A DNA stretch of 41,643 bases from Bordetella parapertussis (GCA_945901405.1 CAMDLH010000035.1:1-41643); one strand, 5' to 3'; numbered from the stretch's first letter, positions 33,398 to 41,599 are shown. The notes: generated from the letters alone by a model not told the origin. Program-made: numbers and translations.

Positions 33398-34387
33398 ATG
33401 CTGAAAATAAAACGAGCCACCGGATGGGTGCTATGGTTTGCGCTGGCCGCCGCATTGCCCTGCGCGGCGCAGACCGCGCAGGATTACCCCGCCAAGCCCA
33501 TCCTGTTCGTGATTCCGTTTGCCTCCGGCGGTGACTCCGATCTGTCGGGCCGCAATGTCGCGCATCATGCATCGAAGTATCTGAACAACCGGCCCATCGT
33601 GTCGCTCAATCGCGTGGGTGCGTCGGGCGCCATAGGCGCGATGTCGGTTAAGAACGCCACGCCGGATGGTTACACGCTGCTGGTCGCTCGCATCGCCACG
33701 CACGCGATTTTGCCTGCGACAGAATCGAAGCTCGGTTACAAGTGGAATGAGTTCTCGATGATTTCGCTGATCGAACTTAACCCTTATGTTTGCTTCGTCA
33801 AGACCGAATCGGCCTATCGCACCGCCGCCGATCTTATCAACGCGATACGCAAGAGTCCCGGCAAGCTCAATTACTCGACCGCCGGCATCAGCACCAGCCA
33901 GGCGATGGCGGCGCAATATCTGATGTCGCTTGCAGGACTGACCAAGGATCACGCGATGGGCATACATTACAAGGGCGGCGGCGAAGTGACCACCGCGGTG
34001 ATCGGCAGCCAGGTTGATTTCGCCTGCAACAACGCGCCCACGGTAATCCCTCAGGCGCAGGGTGGTCGCATACGCCCGCTGTTCGTGACACCCATACGCT
34101 TGAAGGAATTGCCCGATACGCCGAGCGCGCGCGAGGCAGGTTATCCCGACATGGAAAAAATCGTCGGCTGGACGGCGCTGATGGGCCCGCCGGGAATGCC
34201 GAAATCCATCATCGATAAATGGGCCGACGTATTCAGCAAGCTCGCGAAAGACCCCGACTGGCAAGCCGGCAACGCGCGCATCGGTGGCATTGCAGCGATT
34301 CGTTCACCTGTGGAAACCGAGAAATACGTGCGCGAGCAATTCGAGCTTTACAACAAGCTGGCGACGGCGCTGGGGATACGGCAGTAG
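33398..34387 (+). CDS. Bug/TctC-family solute-binding receptor
   Basis: Receptor of 329 residues. The ATG at 33398 follows GGAG; the signal MLKIKRATGWVLWFALAAALPCAA precedes QTAQDYPAKPILFVIPFASGGDSD. Variant blocks: SLNRVGASGAIGAMSVKN in place of DNRPGAGG, TPDGYTLLVARI, and GIHYKGGGEVTTAVIGSQV. It ends EQFELYNKLATALGIRQ. Last gene of the bicupin-amidohydrolase-receptor group, which makes an aromatic acid a reasonable guess for its ligand. It ends just before a GTAG palindrome. Confidence 0.9.
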   Translation: MLKIKRATGWVLWFALAAALPCAAQTAQDYPAKPILFVIPFASGGDSDLSGRNVAHHASKYLNNRPIVSLNRVGASGAIGAMSVKNATPDGYTLLVARIATHAILPATESKLGYKWNEFSMISLIELNPYVCFVKTESAYRTAADLINAIRKSPGKLNYSTAGISTSQAMAAQYLMSLAGLTKDHAMGIHYKGGGEVTTAVIGSQVDFACNNAPTVIPQAQGGRIRPLFVTPIRLKELPDTPSAREAGYPDMEKIVGWTALMGPPGMPKSIIDKWADVFSKLAKDPDWQAGNARIGGIAAIRSPVETEKYVREQFELYNKLATALGIRQ

Positions 34388-34414
34388 GCGCGTAGGGCGA
34401 GAGAAGCGCAGCAC

Positions 34415-34497
34415 GTAGGTCGGAACGCGCAGCGGTTCCGACAAGCGCTTGCATTAGCCGCTTTTGCTTGTCGGAACCGCTGCGCGTTCCGACCTAC
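34415..34497. repeat. REP/BIME-like palindrome, 32-base perfect arms with GTAG termini
   Basis: Left arm 34415-34446 and right arm 34466-34497 are perfect 32-base reverse complements around a 19-base centre. Each arm starts GTAG and contains its own hairpin (GTCGGAAC with GTTCCGAC), the REP layout in a head-to-head pair. The TAG stop of the minus-strand Rieske beta gene (34494-34496) is part of the terminal GTAG. Confidence 0.9.
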
Positions 34498-34979
34498 AAG
34501 ATAAAACTCACCGATGCGAGCGAGCCCAGCTCCATCGCGTCGATTGTCGCCGTGCGCGAGGCGATCTTGAAGCTGCTGCCTTCGATGCGCAGATCATAAC
34601 GATAGTGCCCCACGAACTGGTACACGCTTTCGTTGCGTCGAAAGCGGTATACGATGAAATTCGCTTCAATCCTTATGGTTTGCGCGTCCTGCTCAAGAAT
34701 GCGCACGTTGCTGATCAAGCGCCGCGTGCGTGAACGCGGAAACTCGGCGTGCGCGTTGGTGTTCTTCAATCGCGTCACGCGCGCACGGATGCGATGGATG
34801 TCGTCGGCGATGGTGAACAACGTGTCTTTCGGATCGCTCGCCGGTTTGTCGTTCGACGGCACGCGATACACGGCGTCGTCCGTCAACAGCGTGAGCCATT
34901 CGTCAAGCTTCCACGCGTCAAGCAGCGCGGCCTCGGCGTAGAGGAAATCTTCGACTTGCTGGCGGGTGAAGGTGGTCAT
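34494..34979 (-). CDS. Aromatic-ring-hydroxylating dioxygenase beta subunit
   Basis: Small non-catalytic subunit of a Rieske oxygenase, 161 residues, SnoaL/NTF2-like fold. Family features: an N-terminal helix VEDFLYAEAALLDAWKLDEW, LLTDDAVYRVPSND, ARVTRLKNTNAHAEFPRSRT and RRNESVYQFVGHYRYDL. It partners the alpha subunit at 35211 on the same strand, 231 bases upstream in the transcript. Such pairs are usually nearly contiguous, and the gap here is filled by a palindromic repeat. The stop codon is supplied by the next repeat. No ferredoxin or reductase gene is in the window. Confidence 0.88.
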   Translation of the reverse strand: MTTFTRQQVEDFLYAEAALLDAWKLDEWLTLLTDDAVYRVPSNDKPASDPKDTLFTIADDIHRIRARVTRLKNTNAHAEFPRSRTRRLISNVRILEQDAQTIRIEANFIVYRFRRNESVYQFVGHYRYDLRIEGSSFKIASRTATIDAMELGSLASVSFIL

Positions 34980-35024
34980 CGTTGGTTAGGATACGCGTGT
35001 AAGAACAACGTCAATGGCTTTTTT

Positions 35025-35189
35025 GCCACAGATTTCACAGATGAACACAGATTAAACACCGCTACTCTTGTCGTTCCCGCGCAGGCGGGAATCCATGCAA
35101 TGCCGCAAGTGGCACTGTGTTATGGGTTCCCGCCTGCGCGGGAATGACACGGAGAGGTTAAATCTGTGTTCATCTGTGAAATCCGTGGC
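35025..35189. repeat. Composite nested palindrome between Rieske beta and alpha genes
   Basis: Outer arms (35025-35055 and 35158-35189) are near-perfect inverted copies of a CCACAGATTTCACAGATG-type sequence. Inside them, a GTCGTTCCCGCGCAGG-type arm (35070-35094) is mirrored at 35125-35148. The whole could fold into one long hairpin. Related single copies occur at 17113, 37567, 38495 and 41575, so at least two repeat families have combined here. Confidence 0.88.
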
Positions 35190-35210
35190 GAAAGGTTTTT
35201 TGACTTGCTG

Positions 35211-36488
35211 CTAACCCGCCGCCCGCATCAGCTTGTCCCACTGTATCCAGAATTCGCGCAGGTGCCGCTCATCCGTATTCAACTGCTCGCCTTCCTTGGC
35301 CATGCCGCGCGTCATCACCGACCATGGGATTTCGCGATAACTGGCCATCCCCGCCTGCACTGACTCCAAGGCTTCGATGTCGTCCGGCGTGGCGAAGCCG
35401 CCGGGGCCGTAGAACGTCAAAAAGCTGTCGAGCCGGATCGCGCGCGCGGCGGGCGTTTCTTCCTTCGGCCCCAGCGCGCAGGCGCGCACCACCATGTTAT
35501 CCGCGGCGCGCGGCTCGAAATAACGCACGGTCACCGACGAGCCGTCGTTCAGCACCAGATTGGGGAACACCAGCAGATTGCGATTGGTGTCGGCCACGCG
35601 CGCGGCACGTGCTGCGCCCAGTCGCGTGACGAGTTCGGCGCGGATGCGTTCGATTTCCGGCTTCGCCGCCTCGCCGTAAATCGGTATCCAGCGCGCCACC
35701 GGCCTGCCGCGAAAATTGATGTTGTCGATTACCGCGTGGCCGTTGCAGAGCACGCGGCCCACGCCGTGCGCGGGTAGCATGTGGCCTTTCTCGGGGCGCT
35801 TCATTTCGACGCCGGAATTTTTCAGGTAATCGAGCCACGTTGAGTGTGTCGCCGGCAGGTGGTAATCGTCAAAGCTGTTTTCAGCCAGCAGTTTCCAGTT
35901 GGCGCGGATGTCGTATTCCTGCGCGCCGGGGATCACTTCCATTTCACCCGACGGCGATTGATCGATGATGAGATCGATGTATTCCTTCGCACCCGCGAGG
36001 TAATCATCCAGTGTCATCGCGCCCGCATCGAAATTCAGAAACACGAAGCCGCGATAGCTCGCCACGCGCGGCGGTTCCTTCAGCGCAAATTCAGCGCGAT
36101 TGAAGTTCGGCGGATACGCGCTCTGACCGGGTAGGGCATACAGCGCGCCGTCGCGATCATACGTCCAGCCGTGATAAAAGCAGGTGAAATGTCTGGCGTT
36201 GCCCTCGATCTCGCGGCACACCAGCGAGCCGCGATGGCGGCAGGTATTGAGGTACACGCGCGCGGCGTTCTTGCTGTCGCGGCAAAAAATCACCGGCCTG
36301 CCGCAGACGGTGCGCGCTTTGAAATCCCCCGGCGCGCGCACTTCGGATTCGTGGCCCACGTAGATCCAGCACTTGTCAAAAATGCGCCGGCGTTCGAGTT
36401 CGAGCACCTGCGGCTCGACCAGCGCCGCGCGGTTGACGGCGAAATGCATCGCCGCCGGATCGTTGATTACCCAAGCCGATTGAGTCAT
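35211..36488 (-). CDS. Rieske aromatic-ring-hydroxylating dioxygenase alpha subunit
   Basis: Catalytic subunit of 425 residues. The Rieske [2Fe-2S] motif is CRHRGSLVC...CFYHGW, with Cys83, His85, Cys103 and His106. The mononuclear iron site is ENSFDDYHLPATHSTW, with His210 and His215 and the bridging Asp at 207-208. CFYHGW is a small variation of the usual CPYHGW. It inserts both oxygen atoms, or hydroxylates, an aromatic acid, taking electrons from a reductase not seen here. The ATG is at 36488; 57 bases of divergent intergenic DNA separate it from the receptor at 36546. With the gentisate-type bicupin nearby, salicylate- or anthranilate-like substrates are plausible, but this is inference. 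Confidence 0.92.
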   Translation of the reverse strand: MTQSAWVINDPAAMHFAVNRAALVEPQVLELERRRIFDKCWIYVGHESEVRAPGDFKARTVCGRPVIFCRDSKNAARVYLNTCRHRGSLVCREIEGNARHFTCFYHGWTYDRDGALYALPGQSAYPPNFNRAEFALKEPPRVASYRGFVFLNFDAGAMTLDDYLAGAKEYIDLIIDQSPSGEMEVIPGAQEYDIRANWKLLAENSFDDYHLPATHSTWLDYLKNSGVEMKRPEKGHMLPAHGVGRVLCNGHAVIDNINFRGRPVARWIPIYGEAAKPEIERIRAELVTRLGAARAARVADTNRNLLVFPNLVLNDGSSVTVRYFEPRAADNMVVRACALGPKEETPAARAIRLDSFLTFYGPGGFATPDDIEALESVQAGMASYREIPWSVMTRGMAKEGEQLNTDERHLREFWIQWDKLMRAAG

Positions 36489-36545
36489 GCGCCGATTAAA
36501 GCCGCGCGCGGCGGCATTGTCAATTTTCGCGGCATAATAGCGGCG

Positions 36546-37532
36546 ATGGAGGGGTTCATAAAAACATTCTTGCGGCAGGCAGCGGCGCTGTGCGCCGGGC
36601 TGTTGTCCACGCACGCCGCGCAGGCGCAGGAGACAGCGTTCCCGACGCGCACCGTGCAGATCGTCGTGCCCTACACGCCGGGCACGGGCGCGGACATACT
36701 CGCTCGCATACTGGGGCCAAGGCTCGCCGAGCGCTGGAAAACTGGCGTCATCACCGACAACCGGCCGGGCGCCACCGGCAACATCGGCACCGATTTCGTG
36801 GCGAAGGCCGCGCCCGACGGACATACGGTGTTGTTCACCGCCACATCGTTTGGCACCACGCCGGCGCTTACCGCGAAACTGCCGTTTGATCCCATCAAAA
36901 GCTTTGCGCCGGTGTCGCTGGTGGCGGCCAGCTCGATGAGTTTCGTGGTGCACCCGCAATTGCCGGTCAGATCGCTTAATGAATTCATTGCGCTGGCGCG
37001 CCGACAGCCTGGCAAGCTGCTGTATTGCTCGCCCGGCAACGGCGGGCCGCAGCATCTGGCGATGGAGCTGATCAAGCTGGAGTCCAAAACCGATATGGTG
37101 CACGTGCCGTACAAAGGCTCGGGCGGCGCGTTGACGGATTTGATGGGTGGCCACGTGCAGGCGATGGTCGTCGCGTTGCAAACCGCGTCGCCGTTCGTGC
37201 AGAGCGGACGGCTGCGCATGCTGGCGATCATGGGCGCGGAGCGTTCGTTCGCGTTCCCCAACGTGCCGACGCTGAGAGAACAAGGACTCGCGAATCTGGA
37301 AGTGGAAACCTGGTACGGCGTGCTCGCACCGTCGGCGACACCGCCTGCAGCCGTTGCGAAGATAAATTCAGAGTTAAACACTCTGCTGCAACTGCCCGAC
37401 ATCCGCGAACAACTCGCCAGGCAAGGCATGAACCCGGCGGGCGGCGCACCGGAACGCCTGGACAATCTGGTAAAAAGCGAACTCACTCGCTGGGCGCGCG
37501 TGGTGAACGCGGCGAAGATTCGGGCGGATTGA
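36546..37532 (+). CDS. Bug/TctC-family solute-binding receptor
   Basis: Receptor of 328 residues. The signal MEGFIKTFLRQAAALCAGLL...THAAQA precedes QETAFPTRTVQIVVPYTPGTGAD. Blocks seen: DNRPGATGNIGTDFVAK, APDGHTVLFTAT (His for Tyr), HVPYKGSGGALTDLMGGHV, ELTRWARVVNAAKIRAD. The ATG at 36546 starts the signal; the frame is open further upstream, but that stretch is the antisense of the Rieske gene. Divergent from the Rieske alpha gene, so probably co-regulated with it and a candidate receptor for its substrate. Confidence 0.92.
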   Translation: MEGFIKTFLRQAAALCAGLLSTHAAQAQETAFPTRTVQIVVPYTPGTGADILARILGPRLAERWKTGVITDNRPGATGNIGTDFVAKAAPDGHTVLFTATSFGTTPALTAKLPFDPIKSFAPVSLVAASSMSFVVHPQLPVRSLNEFIALARRQPGKLLYCSPGNGGPQHLAMELIKLESKTDMVHVPYKGSGGALTDLMGGHVQAMVVALQTASPFVQSGRLRMLAIMGAERSFAFPNVPTLREQGLANLEVETWYGVLAPSATPPAAVAKINSELNTLLQLPDIREQLARQGMNPAGGAPERLDNLVKSELTRWARVVNAAKIRAD

Positions 37533-37566
37533 GTTGGCGCAAGGACAAAACCTAAAGACTTTTTTG

Positions 37567-37597
37567 CCACGGATAAACGCAGATGAACACAGATTAG
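37567..37597. repeat. Solo copy of CCACGGATAAACGCAG-type dispersed repeat
   Basis: GCCACGGATAAACGCAGATG followed by AACACAGATTA resembles one outer arm of the composite palindrome at 35025. The 180-base gap 37533-37714 also contains an AT-rich GTAAGTTATTGTTTTTT stretch leading into the aldolase ribosome site. No gene is evident. Confidence 0.55.
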
Positions 37598-37714
37598 GGG
37601 CGAACAACCTTGGTCGTTTAACTTTGTCCTTCTTTGCGTTTCCCTTGGGCCTTTGAGTCTTTGCGGTAAAGCTTTTGATGTCTATGTAAGTTATTGTTTT
37701 TTAAAGGAGTTTTT

Positions 37715-38452
37715 GTGAGACAAATCGACGACCTGGTAGCCGCCTATCGCGTGCTCGCGGCGCATGAAGTGATCGACGCGTACGGTCACGTGAGCGTGCG
37801 TTCGGAAAAAAATCCGAACCGTTATTTTCTTGCCGGGCACATCGCACCCGAGCTGGTGCGCGAGGAACACATCATCGAGTACGACCTCGACAGCAATCCG
37901 CAGGATGCCAACGGGCGCGAGTCGGTGCGCGAGCGTTTCATCCACGGCGAGATTTTTAAATTGCGCCCCGAAGTGATGTCGGTGGTGCATACGCACTCGC
38001 ATTCGGTGGTGCCGTTCTCCATCACCACGGTGCAGTTGCAACCGATTTTTCACATGGCCGCGTTCATCGGCCACGGCGTGCCTAATTGGGACATCGCCGA
38101 TGCGCAAACCGGCACCGATATGCTGGTGAAAACGCCGTTCCTCGGTGCGCACCTCGCCAAATTCGTCGCCGACAAACCAGCGGCGCTGCTGCGCGGCCAC
38201 GGCGCGGTGGTGGTGGGCGAATCGATAGCGCGCTCCGTCGGACGCAGCATTTACCTTGAGATGAGCGCGAAAATGCAGATGCAGGCGCAACTACTCGCGG
38301 GGCCAGGCGCCAAACTGCTGACACTGCACGATTCCGAAATTGCCGTGTCAGTGCCCGCGCAGAACTACAATCGCGCGTGGCCGATGTGGCGTGCGCGTGC
38401 GCTGGCGCAGGTGGCGGCGGAGGGAACGTTGCGGGATTTTTATAAGAGTTGA
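37715..38452 (+). CDS. Class II aldolase/adducin-family protein
   Basis: Zn-dependent aldolase-fold protein of 245 residues, related to fuculose-phosphate aldolase and ribulose-phosphate epimerase-type enzymes. The metal motif is VVHTHSHSVVPFS with a third His in LLRGHGAVVVG; DAYGHVSVR near the start is the usual N-terminal block. I chose the GTG at 37715, five bases after AAGGAG. The substrate is unknown. Aldolases of this group beside Bug receptors may cleave or decarboxylate hydroxy-oxo acids. It is followed by a hairpin repeat and another receptor. Confidence 0.88.
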   Translation: MRQIDDLVAAYRVLAAHEVIDAYGHVSVRSEKNPNRYFLAGHIAPELVREEHIIEYDLDSNPQDANGRESVRERFIHGEIFKLRPEVMSVVHTHSHSVVPFSITTVQLQPIFHMAAFIGHGVPNWDIADAQTGTDMLVKTPFLGAHLAKFVADKPAALLRGHGAVVVGESIARSVGRSIYLEMSAKMQMQAQLLAGPGAKLLTLHDSEIAVSVPAQNYNRAWPMWRARALAQVAAEGTLRDFYKS

Positions 38453-38494
38453 ACAAGTGTTGCAGTCAAACTTTGATAACGTCACCTGCCAAAG

Positions 38495-38524
38495 CTGTCG
38501 TTCCCGCCTGCGCGGGAACGACAG
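38495..38524. repeat. Perfect hairpin repeat (CTGTCGTTCCCGC type)
   Basis: Two 13-base arms, CTGTCGTTCCCGC and its exact reverse complement, with a CTGC loop. Same family as the inner arms of the composite at 35070-35148. It lies between the aldolase and the next receptor and could act as a transcript-end stabiliser, though no T-tract follows. Confidence 0.85.
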
Positions 38525-38560
38525 TGAATTGAGTTTGCGCAAGAAATCTTTGGAGATGCG

Positions 38561-39529
38561 GTGAAACACACAATCATGTTCGCGGCCGTAATGGCGGCAA
38601 CACAAGCGGCCCCGGCAATAGCGCAAACCGCCTTCCCCGCCAAAGCCGTGCGCATCGTCGTGCCGCTGGTGCCCGGCGGCAATCTGGATATCGTGGCGCG
38701 CGCCATCGCCGCGCCGATGAGCGAAACGTTCGGCCAACAGGTCATTGTTGAAAATCGCCCCGGCGCCAGCAGCCTTGTCGGCACGCAGTTCGTGGCCAAG
38801 GCGCCCGCCGATGGTTACACGCTGCTCGCCATCGCCAACACTTTTGCCACCGTGCCCTCGTTGATGAAAAACCCCGGCTACGATGCGCTCAAGGATTTCA
38901 CTGGTGTCACGCTCACTTGCCTGGTGCCCATGGTGCTGGTGGTGACGCGCACGCTGCCAGCGCGCACGGTGAAGGATTTGATCGCGCTCGGCAAGTCGCA
39001 GCCGGGGCAGCTTGCCTACGCCAGTTCCGGCGCGGGCAGCACCGGGCATATCGCCGCCGAATTGCTGGGCGTGCAGGCTGGCATCAAGATGCTGCACATT
39101 CCATACAAGGGCAACGCGGCAGCCATCGTCGATGTCATCGCCGGCAACGTGCAGATCATGTTCGATCAGGTGAGCACCGCGAAATCCTATGTCGATTCCA
39201 GCAGGCTGCGCGCGCTGGGTGTCACCAGTCTGAAGCGTTCGGCGCTGTTCCCTGACGTGCCGACCATCAACGAGTCGGGTCTGAAGGGCTATGAGGAGAT
39301 TACCTTCAACGGGTTCATGGCGCCCGCGGGCACGCCACGCGACGCACTCGCGCGTGTGCAATCCGAGGTGTCGCGCATCGTGCGCCTGCCCGATCTGCGC
39401 AAGCGTTACCTTGAACGCGGCATCGAACTCACGGCAAGCGCATCGCCCGATGAATTCACGACCTACATCAAGGCCGAGTTCGACAAGAAAGCGAAGCTTG
39501 CGCGCGAGACGGGGATCAGAATTGAATAA
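38561..39529 (+). CDS. Bug/TctC-family solute-binding receptor
   Basis: Receptor of 322 residues starting at a GTG after GGAGA. The signal MKHTIMFAAVMAATQAAPAIA precedes QTAFPAKAVRIVVPLVPGGNLD. Blocks seen: ENRPGASSLVGTQFVAK, PADGYTLLAIAN, HIPYKGNAAAIVDVIAGNV, EFDKKAKLARETGIRIE. It lies 64 bases upstream of the 2-hydroxyacid dehydrogenase on the same strand, which is followed three bases later by another receptor. This suggests a receptor-dehydrogenase-receptor operon. Confidence 0.93.
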   Translation: MKHTIMFAAVMAATQAAPAIAQTAFPAKAVRIVVPLVPGGNLDIVARAIAAPMSETFGQQVIVENRPGASSLVGTQFVAKAPADGYTLLAIANTFATVPSLMKNPGYDALKDFTGVTLTCLVPMVLVVTRTLPARTVKDLIALGKSQPGQLAYASSGAGSTGHIAAELLGVQAGIKMLHIPYKGNAAAIVDVIAGNVQIMFDQVSTAKSYVDSSRLRALGVTSLKRSALFPDVPTINESGLKGYEEITFNGFMAPAGTPRDALARVQSEVSRIVRLPDLRKRYLERGIELTASASPDEFTTYIKAEFDKKAKLARETGIRIE

Positions 39530-39593
39530 GACGATACACGCGAATGCGGCGAATACGCATATAAACCGCAGGTCTTAAGGCACGAGGGCTGCA

Positions 39594-40568
39594 ATGAAAA
39601 TCGTAGTGCTCGATGACTGGTCGCGCGGTTTTCAAAAACTGTTGTGTTGCGCACGCCTCAAGGATCATGAAGTGCGCGTTTATCACGACACCGAAAAAGA
39701 CCCCGCCAAACTTGCAGCGCGAATCAATGGCGCCGAAGCACTGATACTGACGCAGGAGCGTTCCGAGTTCCCGCGCACGGTGATTGAACGGCTCACCACC
39801 GTGAAGCTGGTCGCACAAACCGGCAGCCACCGCCATCACATCGATTTTGCTGCGTGTACCGAAAAAGGCATCATCGTCGCCGCGCCCAGTCGCGTGGGCG
39901 TGGGCGTCACCACGGCCGAGTTGACGTGGGCGCTGATCCTCGCCAGCCTGCGCAACATTCCGCACGAGGTCGAGCAACTGAAACAGGGCGCATGGCAGAC
40001 CACCATGGGCACGGGGTTGCGCAGTGAGATTCTGGGTATTTACGCGCTGGGCGGCATTGGCAGCCTCGTCGCGCAAGTCGGCAAGGCGTTCGGCATGCGC
40101 GTGATGTGCTGGGGCCGCGAGGCCTCTCGCGCCAAAGTGCTTGCGGCAGGCTACGAAATGCCCGCGACGCGCGAGGAATTCTTCAGCACAGCCGACATCA
40201 TAAGCCTGCACGTCTTCGCCAATGAAGAAACACGCGGCATCATCACCGCCGCCGATCTCGCGTTGATGAAGCCCAGCTCACTACTGGTCAACACCAGCCG
40301 CGCGCGGCTGATCGAAGACGGCGCGCTGGCGGCTGCGCTTAGAAAGGGCCGGCCCGGCCGCGCGGCGGTGGATGTGTTCGAGACCGAACCGGTGTTGAAC
40401 GGCGATCATCCGCTGCTAAAAATGCCCAACGTGATCTGCACGCCGCATCTGGGCTATGCGGTTACCAACACCTTTGAACATCTGTATGGCGTGGCCATCG
40501 ACAGCATACTGGCGTATGCGGCGGGGACGCCGGTGAACGTGTTGAATCCCGAAGTGTTGAAGCGGTAG
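39594..40568 (+). CDS. D-isomer-specific 2-hydroxyacid dehydrogenase family protein
   Basis: NAD-dependent 2-hydroxyacid dehydrogenase of 324 residues, only distantly similar to the one at 1506. The coenzyme loop reads GIYALGGIGSLVAQ. The catalytic residues are Arg in LVNTSRARLIEDG, Glu in VDVFETEPV and His in CTPHLGYAV. It resembles the phosphoglycerate dehydrogenase-like branch but lacks the C-terminal regulatory domain. The paired receptors either side suggest it oxidises or reduces an imported hydroxy or oxo acid. Confidence 0.9.
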   Translation: MKIVVLDDWSRGFQKLLCCARLKDHEVRVYHDTEKDPAKLAARINGAEALILTQERSEFPRTVIERLTTVKLVAQTGSHRHHIDFAACTEKGIIVAAPSRVGVGVTTAELTWALILASLRNIPHEVEQLKQGAWQTTMGTGLRSEILGIYALGGIGSLVAQVGKAFGMRVMCWGREASRAKVLAAGYEMPATREEFFSTADIISLHVFANEETRGIITAADLALMKPSSLLVNTSRARLIEDGALAAALRKGRPGRAAVDVFETEPVLNGDHPLLKMPNVICTPHLGYAVTNTFEHLYGVAIDSILAYAAGTPVNVLNPEVLKR

Positions 40569-40571
40569 CCA

Positions 40572-41537
40572 ATGTACAAATTTATCATTGCGGGCATGCT
40601 GATGGCGGGTGCTGTTACTGCGCAAGCTCAATCGCCGTATCCCGCCAAAGCCATCCGCTTCATCATCCCCTACGCCGCGGGCGGCAGCGTTGATCCGCTG
40701 GTGCGCCTGTTCGCGGTGAAGCTGACCGAGAGCCTGGCCCAGCCGATGATTGTTGATCTGCGTCCCGGCGGCAATACGATCATCGGCACCGATGCGGTGG
40801 CGAAGTCGGCGCCTGATGGTTATACGGTTCTGGTGATGACGGTGCCTAATCACGCGATTAACGCGTTGCTGATTCCCAATTTGCCGTACGACTCGGTGAA
40901 GGATTTCGCGCCGGTGGCTACGATGTCTACCAGCGATTATTTGTTGATACTGCATCCTTCGGTGCCTGCGGACAATTTGAAATCGTTTATCGCGCTGGCG
41001 AAGGCGCGCCCTGGGCAATTGAATTACGGCTCGGTGGGCAGTCTGGGCATTAGCCAGTTGGGCACGGAAACTTTCAGCCTGATGGCCGGCATCAAGATGC
41101 AGCGCGTGCCGTACAAAGGCTCGGCGCCGGCGCTGATCGATCTTGTGAGCGGGCAGTTGCAGGCGGGCTTCAACACGCCAATTTCGGCGATTCAGCATAT
41201 ACGCAGCCGGCGCTTGAAGGCGATTGCAGTGTCGGGCGCGGCGCGCATGTCCGCGTTGCCGGATGTGCCTACTTTCACCGAAGCGGGCATGCCGGGTTTT
41301 GAGATGCGCGTGACGTATGCGTTGCTCGCGCCCGCCGGCACGCCCAAGGCCAATATCGACAAGTTGTCGCATGAATTTTCAAAGATTGTTGCCATGCCTG
41401 ACTTCAGGGAGAAGCTTTCCGTGCAGGGTATGGTTCCTTTGTATTCCACGCCGGAGCAGCTTGCCGCGATGATCAAGGCCGATATGGCCAAGTACGCGCG
41501 GGTTATCAAGACGGCTAACTTGAAGTTTGAACAATGA
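40572..41537 (+). CDS. Bug/TctC-family solute-binding receptor
   Basis: Receptor of 321 residues, starting three bases after the dehydrogenase stop. The signal MYKFIIAGMLMAGAVTAQA precedes QSPYPAKAIRFIIPYAAGGSVD. Blocks seen: DLRPGGNTIIGTDAVAK (a DLRPGGNT variant like the receptor at 21483), APDGYTVLVMTV, RVPYKGSAPALIDLVSGQL, MAKYARVIKTANLKFEQ. It is complete within the window. The TGA stop is closely followed by a TGTAGCC that may begin another GTAG repeat. Confidence 0.93.
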   Translation: MYKFIIAGMLMAGAVTAQAQSPYPAKAIRFIIPYAAGGSVDPLVRLFAVKLTESLAQPMIVDLRPGGNTIIGTDAVAKSAPDGYTVLVMTVPNHAINALLIPNLPYDSVKDFAPVATMSTSDYLLILHPSVPADNLKSFIALAKARPGQLNYGSVGSLGISQLGTETFSLMAGIKMQRVPYKGSAPALIDLVSGQLQAGFNTPISAIQHIRSRRLKAIAVSGAARMSALPDVPTFTEAGMPGFEMRVTYALLAPAGTPKANIDKLSHEFSKIVAMPDFREKLSVQGMVPLYSTPEQLAAMIKADMAKYARVIKTANLKFEQ

Positions 41538-41574
41538 AATGTAGCCGAAGCTTGATTAGTCATACACCAAACCC

Positions 41575-41599
41575 GTCGTTCCAGCGCAGGCTGGAACCC
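41575..41599. repeat. Dispersed palindrome (GTCGTTCCAGCGC type)
   Basis: GTCGTTCCAGC and GCTGGAAC-like halves surround GCAG, a variant of the repeat at 35070 and 38495. A small GGCCC-GAA-GGGCC hairpin follows at 41612-41624. It occupies the gene-free end of the window. Confidence 0.6.

Noticed and set aside
35211-37283. Rieske alpha extended upstream to 37283
   Set aside because: The extension is antisense to the receptor at 36546; the enzyme's own N-terminus starts at the ATG at 36488.
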